Positions 8,024 through 17,145 are shown, counted from the first letter of the stretch. The stretch is 64,000 nt of DNA from Salibacteraceae bacterium (GCA_018401875.1 JAGYJZ010000010.1:1-64000), one strand, 5' to 3'. The notes: generated by a model not told the origin, from the letters alone. Program-made: numbers and translations.

Positions 8024-9118
8024 TTGATAGAAACAGCACCGCGATTCAATCGTGCTTCAAGTAAAGAGTTCTCGCAGACACTTCGTAAAAGAGTGAATGC
8101 TTACTTTGAAGAAAACAACATTAAGAGGACGGGTGACTACCGAGTGGCGATCAAGGCTCTAGCCATGTTCAGTTTGTATTTCATTCCTTATATTTTTCAA
8201 GTGACAATGAATTTGGGCACGGTGCCTTACCTCATTTGTTCGGTGTTGATGGGAATAGGCGTTTCAGGCATCGGCTTGGGCATCATGCACGATGCAAATC
8301 ACGGCTCATTGTCTGACAAGAAATGGGTCAACAATTTGTTTGCATATTCTTTAAATATTATCGGTGGAAATGCGCTTTCGTGGAAAATTCAGCACAATGT
8401 TCTTCACCATAGCTTTACCAATGTACACGGTATGGATGAAGACCTGGAAGCCGGAAATATCATGCGGTTCACACCAAGTGAGCCATGGAAAAAACGTCAC
8501 AGAGGTCAACACATCTATTCTTGGGTGCTTTACTCGTTGATGACCTTTAGTTGGGTGCTTTTGAAGGATTTCAAGCGAATCACCAAATACTCTAAAGTAG
8601 GGTTGGTGCAAGCGCAAGGTGTGAGCTATTTCAACGCGATTTTAACCATTGCAGTTTCTAAAATCATCTATATTGGATACACGCTCGTTCTTCCATTGGC
8701 ATTGGGTTATCCCGTGTGGTTGGTGTTGACTGGTTTTGTGATCATGCATATTTTAGGTGGATTGATGTTGGCAATGATCTTTCAACCTGCCCACATTATG
8801 GAAAATCACGACTTTATCAATAGTGATGCTGGAGTAATCGATCAGTCGTATGAAAGCCATCAGCTCAATACAACTTCCAATTTCGCTCCTACCAATAAAC
8901 TGCTCACGTGGTATTGCGGTGGATTGAATTATCAGGTCGAGCACCACATTTTTCCAAGTGTGAGTCATGTTCATTATCCTGCCATATCCAAAATTGTGAA
9001 GGCAACGGCTGAAGAATTTAATTTGCCATACCGAAGCGTTCCATCGTGGGGCGAGGCGCTCAAAATTCATCAGAGAACAATGAAGAAGTTGAGCCAACCT
9101 GAATGGTCATTGGCATAA
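8024..9118 (+). CDS. Membrane fatty acid desaturase / acyl-CoA desaturase
   Basis: A 364-residue membrane di-iron enzyme that introduces double bonds into acyl chains. The three histidine boxes are HDANH (about residues 89-93), HNVLHH (about 124-129) and QVEHH (about 305-309), with four or more membrane helices between and around them. There is no fused cytochrome b5 domain. No ATG is available near the N-terminus; TTG at 8024 is chosen because APRFNRASSKEF and the following 35 residues look like the family's conserved N-terminus, while the first ATG (8165) would remove them. A strong terminator follows at 9127-9158. It probably adjusts membrane fluidity. Confidence 0.88.
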   Translation: MIETAPRFNRASSKEFSQTLRKRVNAYFEENNIKRTGDYRVAIKALAMFSLYFIPYIFQVTMNLGTVPYLICSVLMGIGVSGIGLGIMHDANHGSLSDKKWVNNLFAYSLNIIGGNALSWKIQHNVLHHSFTNVHGMDEDLEAGNIMRFTPSEPWKKRHRGQHIYSWVLYSLMTFSWVLLKDFKRITKYSKVGLVQAQGVSYFNAILTIAVSKIIYIGYTLVLPLALGYPVWLVLTGFVIMHILGGLMLAMIFQPAHIMENHDFINSDAGVIDQSYESHQLNTTSNFAPTNKLLTWYCGGLNYQVEHHIFPSVSHVHYPAISKIVKATAEEFNLPYRSVPSWGEALKIHQRTMKKLSQPEWSLA

Positions 9119-9126
9119 AAAACAGT

Positions 9127-9158
9127 AAAAGGAGGAGCATTTGTTCCTCCTTTTTTTT
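9127..9158 (+). terminator. Rho-independent terminator after the desaturase gene
   Basis: AAAAGGAGGA (9127-9136) pairs with TCCTCCTTTT (9145-9154) around an 8-base loop and runs into a T8 tract (9151-9158). It is placed directly after the desaturase stop and just before the phzF-like gene. Confidence 0.85.
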
Positions 9159-9173
9159 ATCCTTTTTCTAACG

Positions 9174-9965
9174 ATGTCAACCCATAATTTTTTCCTGATC
9201 AATGTATTCACAGGTCAGCACGCCCGAGGAAACCAGTGTTGCGTGCTGTTGGTTGACGACCTCAGCGATGGGAATGAACTACAGCGCATCGCAAGCGATT
9301 TTAATTTACCCGCAACTACTTTTCTAAAGCGTGAAAACGATGACACGTTCAGCGTGCGATGGTTTGCCCCAATGGCTGAAATAGGGTTGTGCGGTCACGG
9401 AACCATGGCAGCCACGTTTGCCCTGCAGAAGCTGTATCCGCACGTAAATGAATTCACGTATAACTATCCACATGGCGTTTTGAAAGGTGGAGTAGGTGAA
9501 GGATTTGTGACGATGTCAGGAGAAGCAATTTTATGCGAAGAAGTGCACATTCCTGACCATGTTAAAAAAGGGTTTCATGGAAAAGCAGTGGCGTACTTCA
9601 AATCATCAAACAAAGACTTGGTGCTCTTTGAAAACGAAAAAGACATCATCGAAATAAAACCCAATTGGGAGGCGCTTCGCAGTTCTGACACCTTTGGCTA
9701 TGTGATTACCGCACCTTCAAGTACGCACGATTTTGTGTCGCGTGTGTTACTGCCTCACATTCGTTTTTTAGAAGATCAAGCCACGGGGAGTGCGCATCTA
9801 CTTTTGATTCCTTTTTGGTCTGAACGCTTTGGTAAGCATGTGCTCAACGCATTTCAAGCGAGTGAAAGAGGCGGTGAGTTAGAGGGCGTGTTCACCCGTG
9901 ATTCAGTCACGCTGAAAGCCCAATGCTTGCCATTTGGTGAAGGAACATTTATCAAGACAATTTGA
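9174..9965 (+). CDS. PhzF family isomerase/epimerase
   Basis: A 263-residue protein with the two-lobed diaminopimelate-epimerase-like fold of PhzF/YddE. Family hallmarks are FTGQHARGNQCCVLL near the N-terminus, the WFAPMAEIGLCGHGTMA segment (residues 60-77) and QATGSAH near 205. The substrate is unknown; only the phenazine-pathway founder is well characterised, and there are no phenazine genes here. The ATG at 9174 is preferred to an upstream TTG that lies inside the terminator hairpin. Confidence 0.88.
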   Translation: MSTHNFFLINVFTGQHARGNQCCVLLVDDLSDGNELQRIASDFNLPATTFLKRENDDTFSVRWFAPMAEIGLCGHGTMAATFALQKLYPHVNEFTYNYPHGVLKGGVGEGFVTMSGEAILCEEVHIPDHVKKGFHGKAVAYFKSSNKDLVLFENEKDIIEIKPNWEALRSSDTFGYVITAPSSTHDFVSRVLLPHIRFLEDQATGSAHLLLIPFWSERFGKHVLNAFQASERGGELEGVFTRDSVTLKAQCLPFGEGTFIKTI

Positions 9966-10023
9966 TAAAAGCAATTACTTTAGCTTCAAACACGCACCAC
10001 TCAAACCACTAAATCCATTATTT

Positions 10024-11094
10024 ATGTTCGACAATCCAATAGATTTTGACCGTTTTGTGCGCATGATCATTGCTGCAGTCGCTTTTGTGCTGGCTTACTT
10101 TCTTCTCGATGAGCTTTCCGCGGTCCTTGTGCCATTTTTGTTGGCTTGGCTTACAGCGTATTTGCTCGAGCCCTTGGTTCATTTGATCCAAAAATTGGTT
10201 CGAAAACGCATCTTAGCTGTTTTGATTACTTTGACGTTGATCGTCTCAATAATCGGCACACTCAGCATAATTTTGGTTCCCATCATGATTGACGAAGTGC
10301 TGGAAGTGCAAAAGTTGATTGCTTCTCAAATGAACTCGATGACGTGGCCCAAATGGATTCCAAAAGACCTTGGCGAGCGCATAAACGCATTCATTTCTAG
10401 TTATAACTATAAATCTATTCTCGAACAGGAGGGCTTGGTTGATAAAGCTGCCACCGTTCTTTCAAGCGGTTGGAACTTGGTAAGTGGCGCAGTAGGAGTG
10501 ATAGGAGCGCTGTTTGGCACGGTCACATATGCCCTGTATGTTGTCTTTATCATGCTCGACTATGGGTCGATTTCAAAAAATTGGAGAAAATTAATTCCTG
10601 AAAAGTATCAATCCTTTCTTTTTGGATTGGTTGACGATATGGAGGCAGGAATGAATGGATACTTCAAAGCGCAAACGTACATCGTGATCATTTCTGCCAT
10701 TTTGTTTTCTATTGGTTTTTCGATCATCGGTCTTCCTTTTGCAATCCTTTTAGGAATCACCCTTGGTATACTGAACTACATCCCATACTCACAAATAATA
10801 GGGGTGATTCCCTCATTCGGGTTAACAGCGCTTCACAGTATCCAATCAGGTGATAATTTCTGGATGCTTTTAGGCCTGGTTGGATTGGTTTTTGCGTTGG
10901 TGCAACTCGCTCAAGATTTGTACCTAACGCCCAAGTTTATGGGCTCATTCAGTGGGTTCAATCCGGCAATTATACTTCTAAGTTTAAGTGTTTGGGGCAG
11001 TCTCCTGGGCGCTATGGGATTGATCATCGCTATTCCGCTTACGTCAATATTGCTTTCATATTATCAGCGCTACATTCTAAAACCAAGAACTTGA
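10024..11094 (+). CDS. AI-2E family (PerM/YdgG-type) membrane transporter
   Basis: A 356-residue multi-pass inner membrane protein with about seven to eight hydrophobic segments: two near residues 13-55, one near 70-90, one near 155-180 and a dense C-terminal group from 215 onward. The GLPFAILLGITLGILNYIPY segment and the closing IPLTSILLSYYQRY are typical of the AI-2E/PerM family, whose substrates range from signalling molecules to ions. The ATG at 10024 removes an unlikely N-terminal extension overlapping phzF. The last four bases overlap the start of the flavoprotein gene (TTGA), so the two are probably translated in tandem. Confidence 0.85.
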   Translation: MFDNPIDFDRFVRMIIAAVAFVLAYFLLDELSAVLVPFLLAWLTAYLLEPLVHLIQKLVRKRILAVLITLTLIVSIIGTLSIILVPIMIDEVLEVQKLIASQMNSMTWPKWIPKDLGERINAFISSYNYKSILEQEGLVDKAATVLSSGWNLVSGAVGVIGALFGTVTYALYVVFIMLDYGSISKNWRKLIPEKYQSFLFGLVDDMEAGMNGYFKAQTYIVIISAILFSIGFSIIGLPFAILLGITLGILNYIPYSQIIGVIPSFGLTALHSIQSGDNFWMLLGLVGLVFALVQLAQDLYLTPKFMGSFSGFNPAIILLSLSVWGSLLGAMGLIIAIPLTSILLSYYQRYILKPRT

Positions 11095-12302
11095 AAGTAG
11101 CAGTAATCGGAGCGGGAGCCGCAGGTTTCTTCGCTGCCATTTCAGCCAAAACGCACCACCCGAATGCGCAAGTGCATTTGTTCGAGAAAAGCTCGAAAAC
11201 GCTGTCTAAGGTTTTGATAAGTGGAGGAGGACGATGCAATGTTACCCATGCATGTTATCATGGAAAAGACCTGTCAAAGAATTATCCGCGTGGAGAAAAG
11301 TTTCTGAAACACGCATTCTCCGAATTCCAAGTGCAAGACACCATCAATTGGTTCAACGGTCAAGGAGTAGAGCTTAAAACAGAAAGTGATGGACGTATGT
11401 TTCCTGTTACCAATGATTCGCACACGATTGCCAATGCACTTCTCGCTGCTGCGCGTCAATTGAATGTGAATACGCATCTCAATACTCCGATAAGTGCAAT
11501 TACTCCTACTGAAAATAGATTTTCGCTACTCGCGAACGGTGAAAGTCAACAGTTTGACAAGGTGATTATCGCATCGGGTGGAAGTCCTAAACGGGCAGGT
11601 TTGACATGGTTAGAAGATTTGGGTCACGAAATTGTTGATCCCGTGCCATCGCTCTTTACCTTTAATATGCCGCATGAATCGATCACTCAACTCATGGGAT
11701 TGAGTGTTTCAAGCGCCCGACTGCGCGTGCGTACCACCAATCTCGAGGTGTCGGGGCCTTTGTTGGTAACACATTGGGGAATGAGTGGCCCGGCCGTATT
11801 AAAATTGAGCGCTTTTGGCGCGGTCGACCTCGCTTCACTTAAATACACGTTTGAAGTGCAAGTAAATTGGCTCGATCAACTGAAGGAGTCAGAACTTAGA
11901 CACGAACTCGAACTTCTGGATTTAAACAAAGACAAAAAAATCATGGCCAACCTTAATCCGTTTGGGCTTCCATCGCGATTGTGGCAGTTTATTCTCCAAA
12001 AGGCACATGTATCTTCAGAAAAGCGCTGGCTCGACCTCAGTAAAAAAGAAATAAATAAGATCGTCAATACCTTGACCAACGATAACTACAGCGTGGAAGG
12101 TAAAACTACATTCAAGGAAGAGTTTGTGACCGCAGGAGGCGTCAGCTTAGATGATATTGACGTCAATTCCATGCAGAGTAGAAAAGTGCCTGGAATCTAT
12201 TTCTGTGGTGAGGTCATGAACATCGATGGAGTGACAGGTGGTTTTAACTTTCAGGCGGCTTGGACCACAGGCTGGATTGCAGGTAAGCTCAAATCAGCTT
12301 GA
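11091..12302 (+). CDS. YhiN/HI0933-family FAD-dependent oxidoreductase
   Basis: A 403-residue flavoprotein. The dinucleotide-binding motif VAVIGAGAAGFFAAISA lies at residues 3-19, followed by the family signature ISGGGRCNVTHAC (about 44) and the C-terminal GGVSLDDIDVNSM and VTGGFNFQAAWTTG segments that close the FAD site. The family role is uncertain. A TTG at 11091 is taken as start because it begins directly with the first beta strand and forms a four-base TTGA overlap with the preceding stop; an in-frame ATG at 10992 lies deep in the upstream gene. It converges on and overlaps the CvfB-like gene by 14 bases. Confidence 0.88.
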   Translation: MKVAVIGAGAAGFFAAISAKTHHPNAQVHLFEKSSKTLSKVLISGGGRCNVTHACYHGKDLSKNYPRGEKFLKHAFSEFQVQDTINWFNGQGVELKTESDGRMFPVTNDSHTIANALLAAARQLNVNTHLNTPISAITPTENRFSLLANGESQQFDKVIIASGGSPKRAGLTWLEDLGHEIVDPVPSLFTFNMPHESITQLMGLSVSSARLRVRTTNLEVSGPLLVTHWGMSGPAVLKLSAFGAVDLASLKYTFEVQVNWLDQLKESELRHELELLDLNKDKKIMANLNPFGLPSRLWQFILQKAHVSSEKRWLDLSKKEINKIVNTLTNDNYSVEGKTTFKEEFVTAGGVSLDDIDVNSMQSRKVPGIYFCGEVMNIDGVTGGFNFQAAWTTGWIAGKLKSA

Positions 12303-13116
12303 TGCCATCGTTTTGCATCACCAACATTTTTGATTTGTAGAGTCCGCCTACAGCTTTTTTAAACGACTTTTTGCTCATTGAGAGTGCTGCGTAAATTTCT
12401 TCCGGTGAACTTTTATCGGTGAGCGATAGAAAGCCGTTGTTTTTTTCCAATGCATCAATCAATTGCTTCGTTGCATCATCGATTGACTCGTGTCCGGGCC
12501 GTTGCAGCAATACATCAATCCGTCCATCTTCACGAATGGCATTCACAAAGGCGATCACTGTTTTTCCAATTTTTAGGTCTTGAAAAGCTTGGTTGGAATA
12601 AATCATACCCAAGAAACGGTCATTCACCACAACTTGAAATCCCAATTCATGTTCTTTCCAAATCAATGCGCTCACCTCCGTTCCTTTTGAAAGGTTTTCG
12701 GGCAGCTCCTTTAAATATCGTTCGAGTCGGGGAGAGGCAGCGAGCCGCTGTGTCAGATTGTCGAGGTATACGAATACCAAATGCGTGTCGCCTTCCTTCA
12801 GCTTGATCACTTGTTCCTTCATCGGAACAAACAAATCTTTACTCAAACCCCAATCTAAAAATGCACCGGCTTCAGTCACACTCTTTACGGTCATCCAACC
12901 CAATTCATTCAGTTTGGCTATTGGTGTTTCCGTGGTCGAGATCAATCGGTCCTCTGAATCTCGATAGATAAATACGTCAATCTTACCGCCAACCTCATAA
13001 TTTTTCGGCACATACCTTTTCGGAAGAAGTACTTCCATGCCGAGGTCGTCCGCCAAGAATAATCCGATGGCCGTTTCCTTCTCAATCTGAAGCGTATTTA
13101 TTTCACCAATTTTCAC
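12289..13116 (-). CDS. CvfB-like S1-domain RNA-binding protein
   Basis: A 275-residue protein with tandem S1-like OB folds and a C-terminal winged helix, as in CvfB/YitL. Recognisable are GMEVLLPKRYVP (residues 26-37), the second S1 unit with VTEAGAFLDWGLSKDLFVP (about 79-97), a third unit with GFQVVVNDRFLGMIYSNQ (about 154-171), and the C-terminal LSMSKKSFKKAVGGLYK. It probably binds RNA and influences gene expression. The start is a GTG at 13116, since KIGEINTLQI matches the family start. A TAGCTTCG -7 box ends four bases upstream. The 3' end overlaps the convergent flavoprotein gene by 14 bases. Confidence 0.85.
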   Translation of the reverse strand: MKIGEINTLQIEKETAIGLFLADDLGMEVLLPKRYVPKNYEVGGKIDVFIYRDSEDRLISTTETPIAKLNELGWMTVKSVTEAGAFLDWGLSKDLFVPMKEQVIKLKEGDTHLVFVYLDNLTQRLAASPRLERYLKELPENLSKGTEVSALIWKEHELGFQVVVNDRFLGMIYSNQAFQDLKIGKTVIAFVNAIREDGRIDVLLQRPGHESIDDATKQLIDALEKNNGFLSLTDKSSPEEIYAALSMSKKSFKKAVGGLYKSKMLVMQNDGIKLI

Positions 13117-13120
13117 GGAG

Positions 13121-13128
13121 CGAAGCTA
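13121..13128 (-). promoter_or_regulatory. Candidate -7 box TAGCTTCG for the CvfB-like gene
   Basis: TAGCTTCG on the minus strand ends four bases before the GTG start at 13116. If used, the transcript would begin at or very near the start codon. The -33 region has no clear TTG. Confidence 0.4.
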
Positions 13129-13201
13129 AAGCAATATTTGTTTAAAAAAAGAAAGCACCAACTAAGGAGCCTTCTTTTCAACCTAAACCTACTATGAAAA
13201 T

Positions 13202-13678
13202 TTATGAGTTGTATGCGCGCAGCATCCAAACTACTTTTTCTTGTTCTCTAATGTAATCGCTCATCAGCGCATCTGTTCCTTCATCGTTCATTTCGCCTGC
13301 CATCGATAAAATTTCTCTCTCTAACTCTATCAAAGTGGTCAGGTTGTTCATCGTTGTGCTCACAGTATCTTTCGCTGTGCGCATATCTTTTGCAGGCAAT
13401 ACGGACGAATTCTCCAAATAATCTGAAAATGTGTGAAGCGGTTGGGCCTCAAGTGTAAGTATGCGCTCAGCGATTTCATCTACAGCCAAGTTTGCGCTTG
13501 TGTAGAGTTCTTCGAATTTCGCGTGCAACTCAAAAAAACTTGGACCGCTAATGTTCCAATGAAAACCCCGGAGATTTTGATAAAATACTTGGTAATTTGC
13601 TAAGAGTACATTTAGCTTGTTTACCAAATCTTTTGATTCTACTTTGTTTAAACCTATCGTGTTTTCTAAATTTTTCAT
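13202..13678 (-). CDS. dps: Dps family DNA-protecting ferritin-like protein
   Basis: A 158-residue four-helix-bundle mini-ferritin. The inter-subunit ferroxidase residues are visible in FHWNISGPSFFELHAKFEELY (H near 42, H near 54, E near 58) and AVDEIAERI (D near 69, E near 73). Dps oxidises Fe(II) with hydrogen peroxide, stores iron as a dodecamer and shields DNA. It is transcribed away from oxyR across a 62-base gap containing an inverted repeat, so peroxide induction by OxyR is likely. The C-terminal helix is short and the tail has no lysine-rich extension, so direct DNA binding cannot be assumed. Confidence 0.92.
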   Translation of the reverse strand: MKNLENTIGLNKVESKDLVNKLNVLLANYQVFYQNLRGFHWNISGPSFFELHAKFEELYTSANLAVDEIAERILTLEAQPLHTFSDYLENSSVLPAKDMRTAKDTVSTTMNNLTTLIELEREILSMAGEMNDEGTDALMSDYIREQEKVVWMLRAYNS

Positions 13679-13682
13679 ACTT

Positions 13683-13690
13683 CGAAGATA
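13683..13690 (-). promoter_or_regulatory. Candidate -7 box TATCTTCG of dps
   Basis: TATCTTCG on the minus strand ends four bases before the dps ATG at 13678, predicting a leaderless or nearly leaderless transcript. A TTG lies 25 bases upstream in the inverted repeat, longer than the usual spacing, consistent with activator dependence. Confidence 0.4.
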
Positions 13691-13714
13691 TACGTGAATG
13701 ACCCATTCGCGAAA

Positions 13715-13739
13715 TCAATACTATTTATATTTGTATTGA
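13715..13739. promoter_or_regulatory. Inverted repeat, probable OxyR operator
   Basis: TCAATAC (13715-13721) and GTATTGA (13733-13739) are perfect inverted copies separated by 11 bases. LysR regulators bind such dyads (ATAC-N11-GTAT here). The dyad sits between dps and oxyR and abuts the oxyR start codon, so it could serve autoregulation and dps activation. Confidence 0.6.
13726..13733 (+). promoter_or_regulatory. Candidate -7 box TATATTTG of oxyR
   Basis: TATATTTG is a perfect TAnnTTTG match lying inside the inverted repeat and ending seven bases before the oxyR ATG. Binding of the regulator to the repeat would cover it, as expected for negative autoregulation. Confidence 0.45.
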
Positions 13740-13740
13740 A

Positions 13741-14685
13741 ATGAATTATACAATACAACAACTCATCTATTTGATTGCCTTAGACTATTATGGCAATTTT
13801 AGCCGAGCAGCTGAAAGTTGCTTTGTATCTCAACCCACACTGAGCATGCAAATCAAAAAGCTTGAGAATGATCTCGGGGTTTCCATCGTTGATCGATCAA
13901 AACAACCCTTGGTGTTTACGGGAGTGGGTAAGCGTATTCTCGAACAAGCGAAGGCATCGATGAGCGAATTAAAGCTCATTGATGATGTGATTTCAGAAAG
14001 TAAAGGGATGGTTTCGGGCGAATTACACGTTGGGATCATTCCAACCTTAGCACCTTATTTAGTTCCATTATTTATCGGTGCGTTTTTAAAGAAGTTCTCC
14101 AGCGTTAAATTGAAACTCACTGAATACAAAACCGAAGAAATCATTGATCGTCTGCACAGCGACAAACTGGATGTAGGCATATTATCCACGCCATTGGGTG
14201 AATCGGGTATTTCAGAAGAACCCATTTTTTACGAGAAATTATTGTCGTATTCCGATCCCGAAATGACCGCTAGGTTCGGCAATCGCGTAACGATCGATCA
14301 AATACTATCTTCAAAACTTTGGGTGTTGAGCGAAGGAAACTGTTTCAGAAATCAAACCTTCAACCTCTGCTCATTGGATCAAACAGCCTATAAATCCTTC
14401 GATTTTGAATACGAGAGCGGATCCATTGAAACCCTCATTCGATTGGTTGACAAAGAAGGCGGAACGACCATCATTCCTGAACTTGCACTCGACACCCTAA
14501 CACTTGAGCAAATAGACCGTGTTAAGTTCATTGAACAAACCAACCCTGTGCGTGAAATTAGCATTGTGCGAAGGCGAAAAGGGTTAAAATCTCAGATGAT
14601 TAAGGCATTGCGGGATGAGATACGCCTTGCACTTCCCAAGTCAGTGATCGACAATGACCAGCAAAAGCAGGTGGTTGCGCTTTAA
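13741..14685 (+). CDS. oxyR: Hydrogen-peroxide-sensing LysR-type regulator OxyR
   Basis: A 314-residue LysR-family activator. Residues 1-60 form the winged helix-turn-helix (FSRAAESCFVSQPTLSMQIK). The regulatory domain contains GNCFRNQTFNLC with C201 and C210, the same nine-residue spacing as the redox pair C199/C208 of E. coli OxyR, which is the main reason for the assignment. It is divergent from dps, the classic target. The start ATG directly follows an operator-like inverted repeat, suggesting autoregulation. Confidence 0.92.
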   Translation: MNYTIQQLIYLIALDYYGNFSRAAESCFVSQPTLSMQIKKLENDLGVSIVDRSKQPLVFTGVGKRILEQAKASMSELKLIDDVISESKGMVSGELHVGIIPTLAPYLVPLFIGAFLKKFSSVKLKLTEYKTEEIIDRLHSDKLDVGILSTPLGESGISEEPIFYEKLLSYSDPEMTARFGNRVTIDQILSSKLWVLSEGNCFRNQTFNLCSLDQTAYKSFDFEYESGSIETLIRLVDKEGGTTIIPELALDTLTLEQIDRVKFIEQTNPVREISIVRRRKGLKSQMIKALRDEIRLALPKSVIDNDQQKQVVAL

Positions 14686-14762
14686 TGCTTTGCAGATGTT
14701 ATGCAAAAGAATGGCAATCATTTAATAATGGTTGCACCCACTTTTTTGTGCCGAATTAAACA

Positions 14763-14770
14763 TACCTTCG
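14763..14770 (+). promoter_or_regulatory. Candidate -7 box TACCTTCG of typA
   Basis: TACCTTCG followed by CAGCC closely resembles the phylum's common TACnTTTGC start region. It lies 29 bases before the GTG start of typA. The -33 element is unclear. Confidence 0.45.
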
Positions 14771-14799
14771 CAGCCGCTAAATTCAAGGCTTAGAAATCA

Positions 14800-16566
14800 G
14801 TGCAATCAATTAGAAACATAGCGATTATCGCTCACGTTGACCATGGTAAAACTACCCTCGTTGACAAAATCATTCATTTTGCAAAATTGTTGGATGATCG
14901 AAAAGAACAAGTTGACCTTCTCCTAGACAACAACGATTTAGAACGCGAACGAGGAATTACCATTCTTTCAAAAAACGTTTCGGTACAATATAAAGGAGTA
15001 AAAATTAACATCATTGACACTCCCGGTCACGCTGACTTTGGAGGCGAAGTAGAGCGCGTGTTGAAAATGGCAGACGGAGTATTACTGCTTGTTGATGCAT
15101 TCGAGGGACCAATGCCGCAAACCCGATTCGTGTTGGGAAAAGCCATCGAATTAAACCTGAAGCCCATCGTTGTTGTAAACAAAGTGGATAAAGAAAATTG
15201 CCGGCCTGACGAAGTGCACGAACAAGTGTTTGATCTGATGTTTAACCTCGATGCTACCGAAGATCAATTGAATTTCGAGACGCTTTACGGTTCGTCAAAG
15301 CACGGTTGGATGAGCAAAGATTGGAAGCGACAAACAACAGATATCGTTGAGCTTTTAGATACCATCATTGAGGAAATTCCTGAAGCAACCTATTACGATG
15401 GTGACGCGCAAATGCAAATTTCCTCACTCGACTTTAGCAGTTTCAAAGGAAGAATTGCCATTGGAAAAGTATACCGTGGCGACCTTCATGCAGGAAAAGA
15501 CTATTTCCTTATGAAGAAAGATGGAGTGAAGAAGAAGAATAGGGTGAAAGAACTGTTCGTTTTTGAAGGCCTGGGAAGACAGCAAGTTGACCGCGTTAGA
15601 AGTGGCGACTTGTGTGCCATAGTTGGAATGGACGATTTTGAAATTGGAGATACGGTGTCTGCAATGGAAAACCCTGAGGCGCTAAAGCGAATTAGCGTGG
15701 ATGAGCCTACCATGAGTATGCTGTTTACCATCAACAATTCACCATTCTTCGGTAAAGAAGGAAAATTGGTTACTTCACGACACTTGCGCGATAGATTGTA
15801 TAAAGAAACCGAGAAAAACCTTGCACTTCGCGTAGAGGACACCGACACAGAGGATAAATTCAATGTTTTTGGTAGAGGAGTACTTCACTTAAGTGTACTC
15901 ATCGAAACCATGCGCAGAGAAGGTTACGAACTCCAAGTAGGCAAGCCTCAGGTAATCATCAAAGAAATTGACGGAGTGAAATCTGAACCATTCGAAACAT
16001 TGGTGATTGACGTTCCTGAAGAGTTTAGCGGCAAGGCCATCGAATTGGTTACGCAACGCAAAGGCGATCTTTTGATTATGGAAAGCAAAGGAGATATTCA
16101 ACACATCGAGTTTGACATTCCTTCGCGTGGCTTGATCGGTTTGCGAAACAAAATTTTGACCGCAACGGCCGGTGAAGCAGTAATGAATCACCGATTTAGC
16201 GCTTATAAGCCATTCAAAGGTGAAATGGGCGGAGTAGAGAAGGGCGCGCTAGTTTCTAGCGAAACAGGTCAAGCACTCACCTTTGCCATCGACCGACTGC
16301 AAGACCGTGGAAGGTTCTTTATTGATCCAAATGAGCAAGTATATAAAGGTCAGGTGATTGGAGAGAATTCAAGAGACAACGACCTGGAAGTGAACGTGAT
16401 TAAAGGTAAGCAGCTGACCAACGTACGTTCTACAGGAACCGACAGGGCGGCAAGTGTTGCTCCTAAGGTTCGCTTTTCACTGGAAGAAGCCATGGAATAC
16501 ATCCGTGAAGATGAATACCTTGAAGTGACCCCACTGAGCATGCGGATGCGAAAGATTTCAAAATAA
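14800..16566 (+). CDS. typA: Translational GTPase TypA/BipA
   Basis: A 588-residue ribosome-associated GTPase. The G motifs are AHVDHGKTT (residues 10-18), [18 protein letters not shown] (about 73-83) and NKVDK (about 127-131), followed by EF-G-like domains II, III and V and the BipA-specific C-terminal domain (RGLIGLR, ending near SMRMRKISK). Length is near the family norm of about 600. It assists ribosome assembly and stress or cold adaptation. The start is GTG at 14800, since [15 protein letters not shown] is the canonical N-terminus. A strong terminator follows immediately. Confidence 0.95.
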   Translation: MQSIRNIAIIAHVDHGKTTLVDKIIHFAKLLDDRKEQVDLLLDNNDLERERGITILSKNVSVQYKGVKINIIDTPGHADFGGEVERVLKMADGVLLLVDAFEGPMPQTRFVLGKAIELNLKPIVVVNKVDKENCRPDEVHEQVFDLMFNLDATEDQLNFETLYGSSKHGWMSKDWKRQTTDIVELLDTIIEEIPEATYYDGDAQMQISSLDFSSFKGRIAIGKVYRGDLHAGKDYFLMKKDGVKKKNRVKELFVFEGLGRQQVDRVRSGDLCAIVGMDDFEIGDTVSAMENPEALKRISVDEPTMSMLFTINNSPFFGKEGKLVTSRHLRDRLYKETEKNLALRVEDTDTEDKFNVFGRGVLHLSVLIETMRREGYELQVGKPQVIIKEIDGVKSEPFETLVIDVPEEFSGKAIELVTQRKGDLLIMESKGDIQHIEFDIPSRGLIGLRNKILTATAGEAVMNHRFSAYKPFKGEMGGVEKGALVSSETGQALTFAIDRLQDRGRFFIDPNEQVYKGQVIGENSRDNDLEVNVIKGKQLTNVRSTGTDRAASVAPKVRFSLEEAMEYIREDEYLEVTPLSMRMRKISK

Positions 16567-16594
16567 AAAAGGCTGCCCTTGGGCAGCCTTTTTT
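16566..16594 (+). terminator. Terminator after typA, possibly bidirectional
   Basis: AAAAAGGCTGCCC (16566-16578) and GGGCAGCCTTTTT (16581-16593) form a 13-bp stem including the A/T flanks, with a two-base centre. The symmetric A and T tracts let it work for typA and for the convergent broken lipoprotein gene at 16612. Confidence 0.9.
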
Positions 16595-16611
16595 GTGGGA
16601 TTCGAATTATC

Positions 16612-17145
16612 TTATTTATTCGTCTTTTTTGCCACTAACCAAGGATAGTTACACGCATTGTAGTCTGAACCGCTTGCACCGCCAATGATAGCCTGTCCGC
16701 AAGTAGATGTGCTGTTCTCACAGTTGTAAGAATCTGCGTTAATCACATCCAAATTGCACGGCTCAGTAGTGCTCTCACATGTAAATATCACCGCATTATC
16801 GACCCAACTCAATGCGCTTCCGTCTTGCGCAAGTGCAATAGAGAACGTGGTGTGCGAATTAACCCCTGATCCTATGCCTGCCAAGAAATAGCCTGCGTTG
16901 GCCGTGTAATTGATGGCTAAACTTGAAACGACTTCTTCAGAGACAGCGCAGGCACAAATGTCTTTTAACTCTGTAAGGTTATAGGTGATGGTGGCCACGC
17001 CATTGGCACCCACCGTTCCTACATCAAAACTACCGTCAGTAGAAAGTTCAACACGTTAATTGCTAGACTCTGTAAGGGCGATTTCAGATTCTTTTGTACA
17101 TCCTACCAAGGCAGCAATAGCTGCGAATAAAACTAGCTTTTTCAT
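16612..17145 (-). pseudogene. Lipoprotein gene interrupted by an in-frame stop codon
   Basis: Reading from an ATG at 17145 gives a textbook lipoprotein signal, MKKLVLFAAIAALVGC, with lipobox cysteine at codon 16. Codon 30 is TAA (17056-17058), and the same frame then stays open for 147 further codons to 16612 (RVELSTDGSFDVG, then the 133-residue remainder). The downstream part is rich in cysteines (ICACAV, FTCEST, NCENSTSTCG, NACNYPW), fitting an exported protein. I do not recognise the family. A single substitution such as CAA or AAA to TAA explains the interruption. It may be a recent pseudogene or a base-call error. An internal start at 17013 would lack the signal peptide and is unlikely to be natural. 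Confidence 0.7.

Noticed and set aside
16595-16625. GGGATTCGAA near 16608, reminiscent of a tRNA T-arm
   Set aside because: No acceptor, D or anticodon arms can be folded around it, and it lies at the end of a protein-coding frame.
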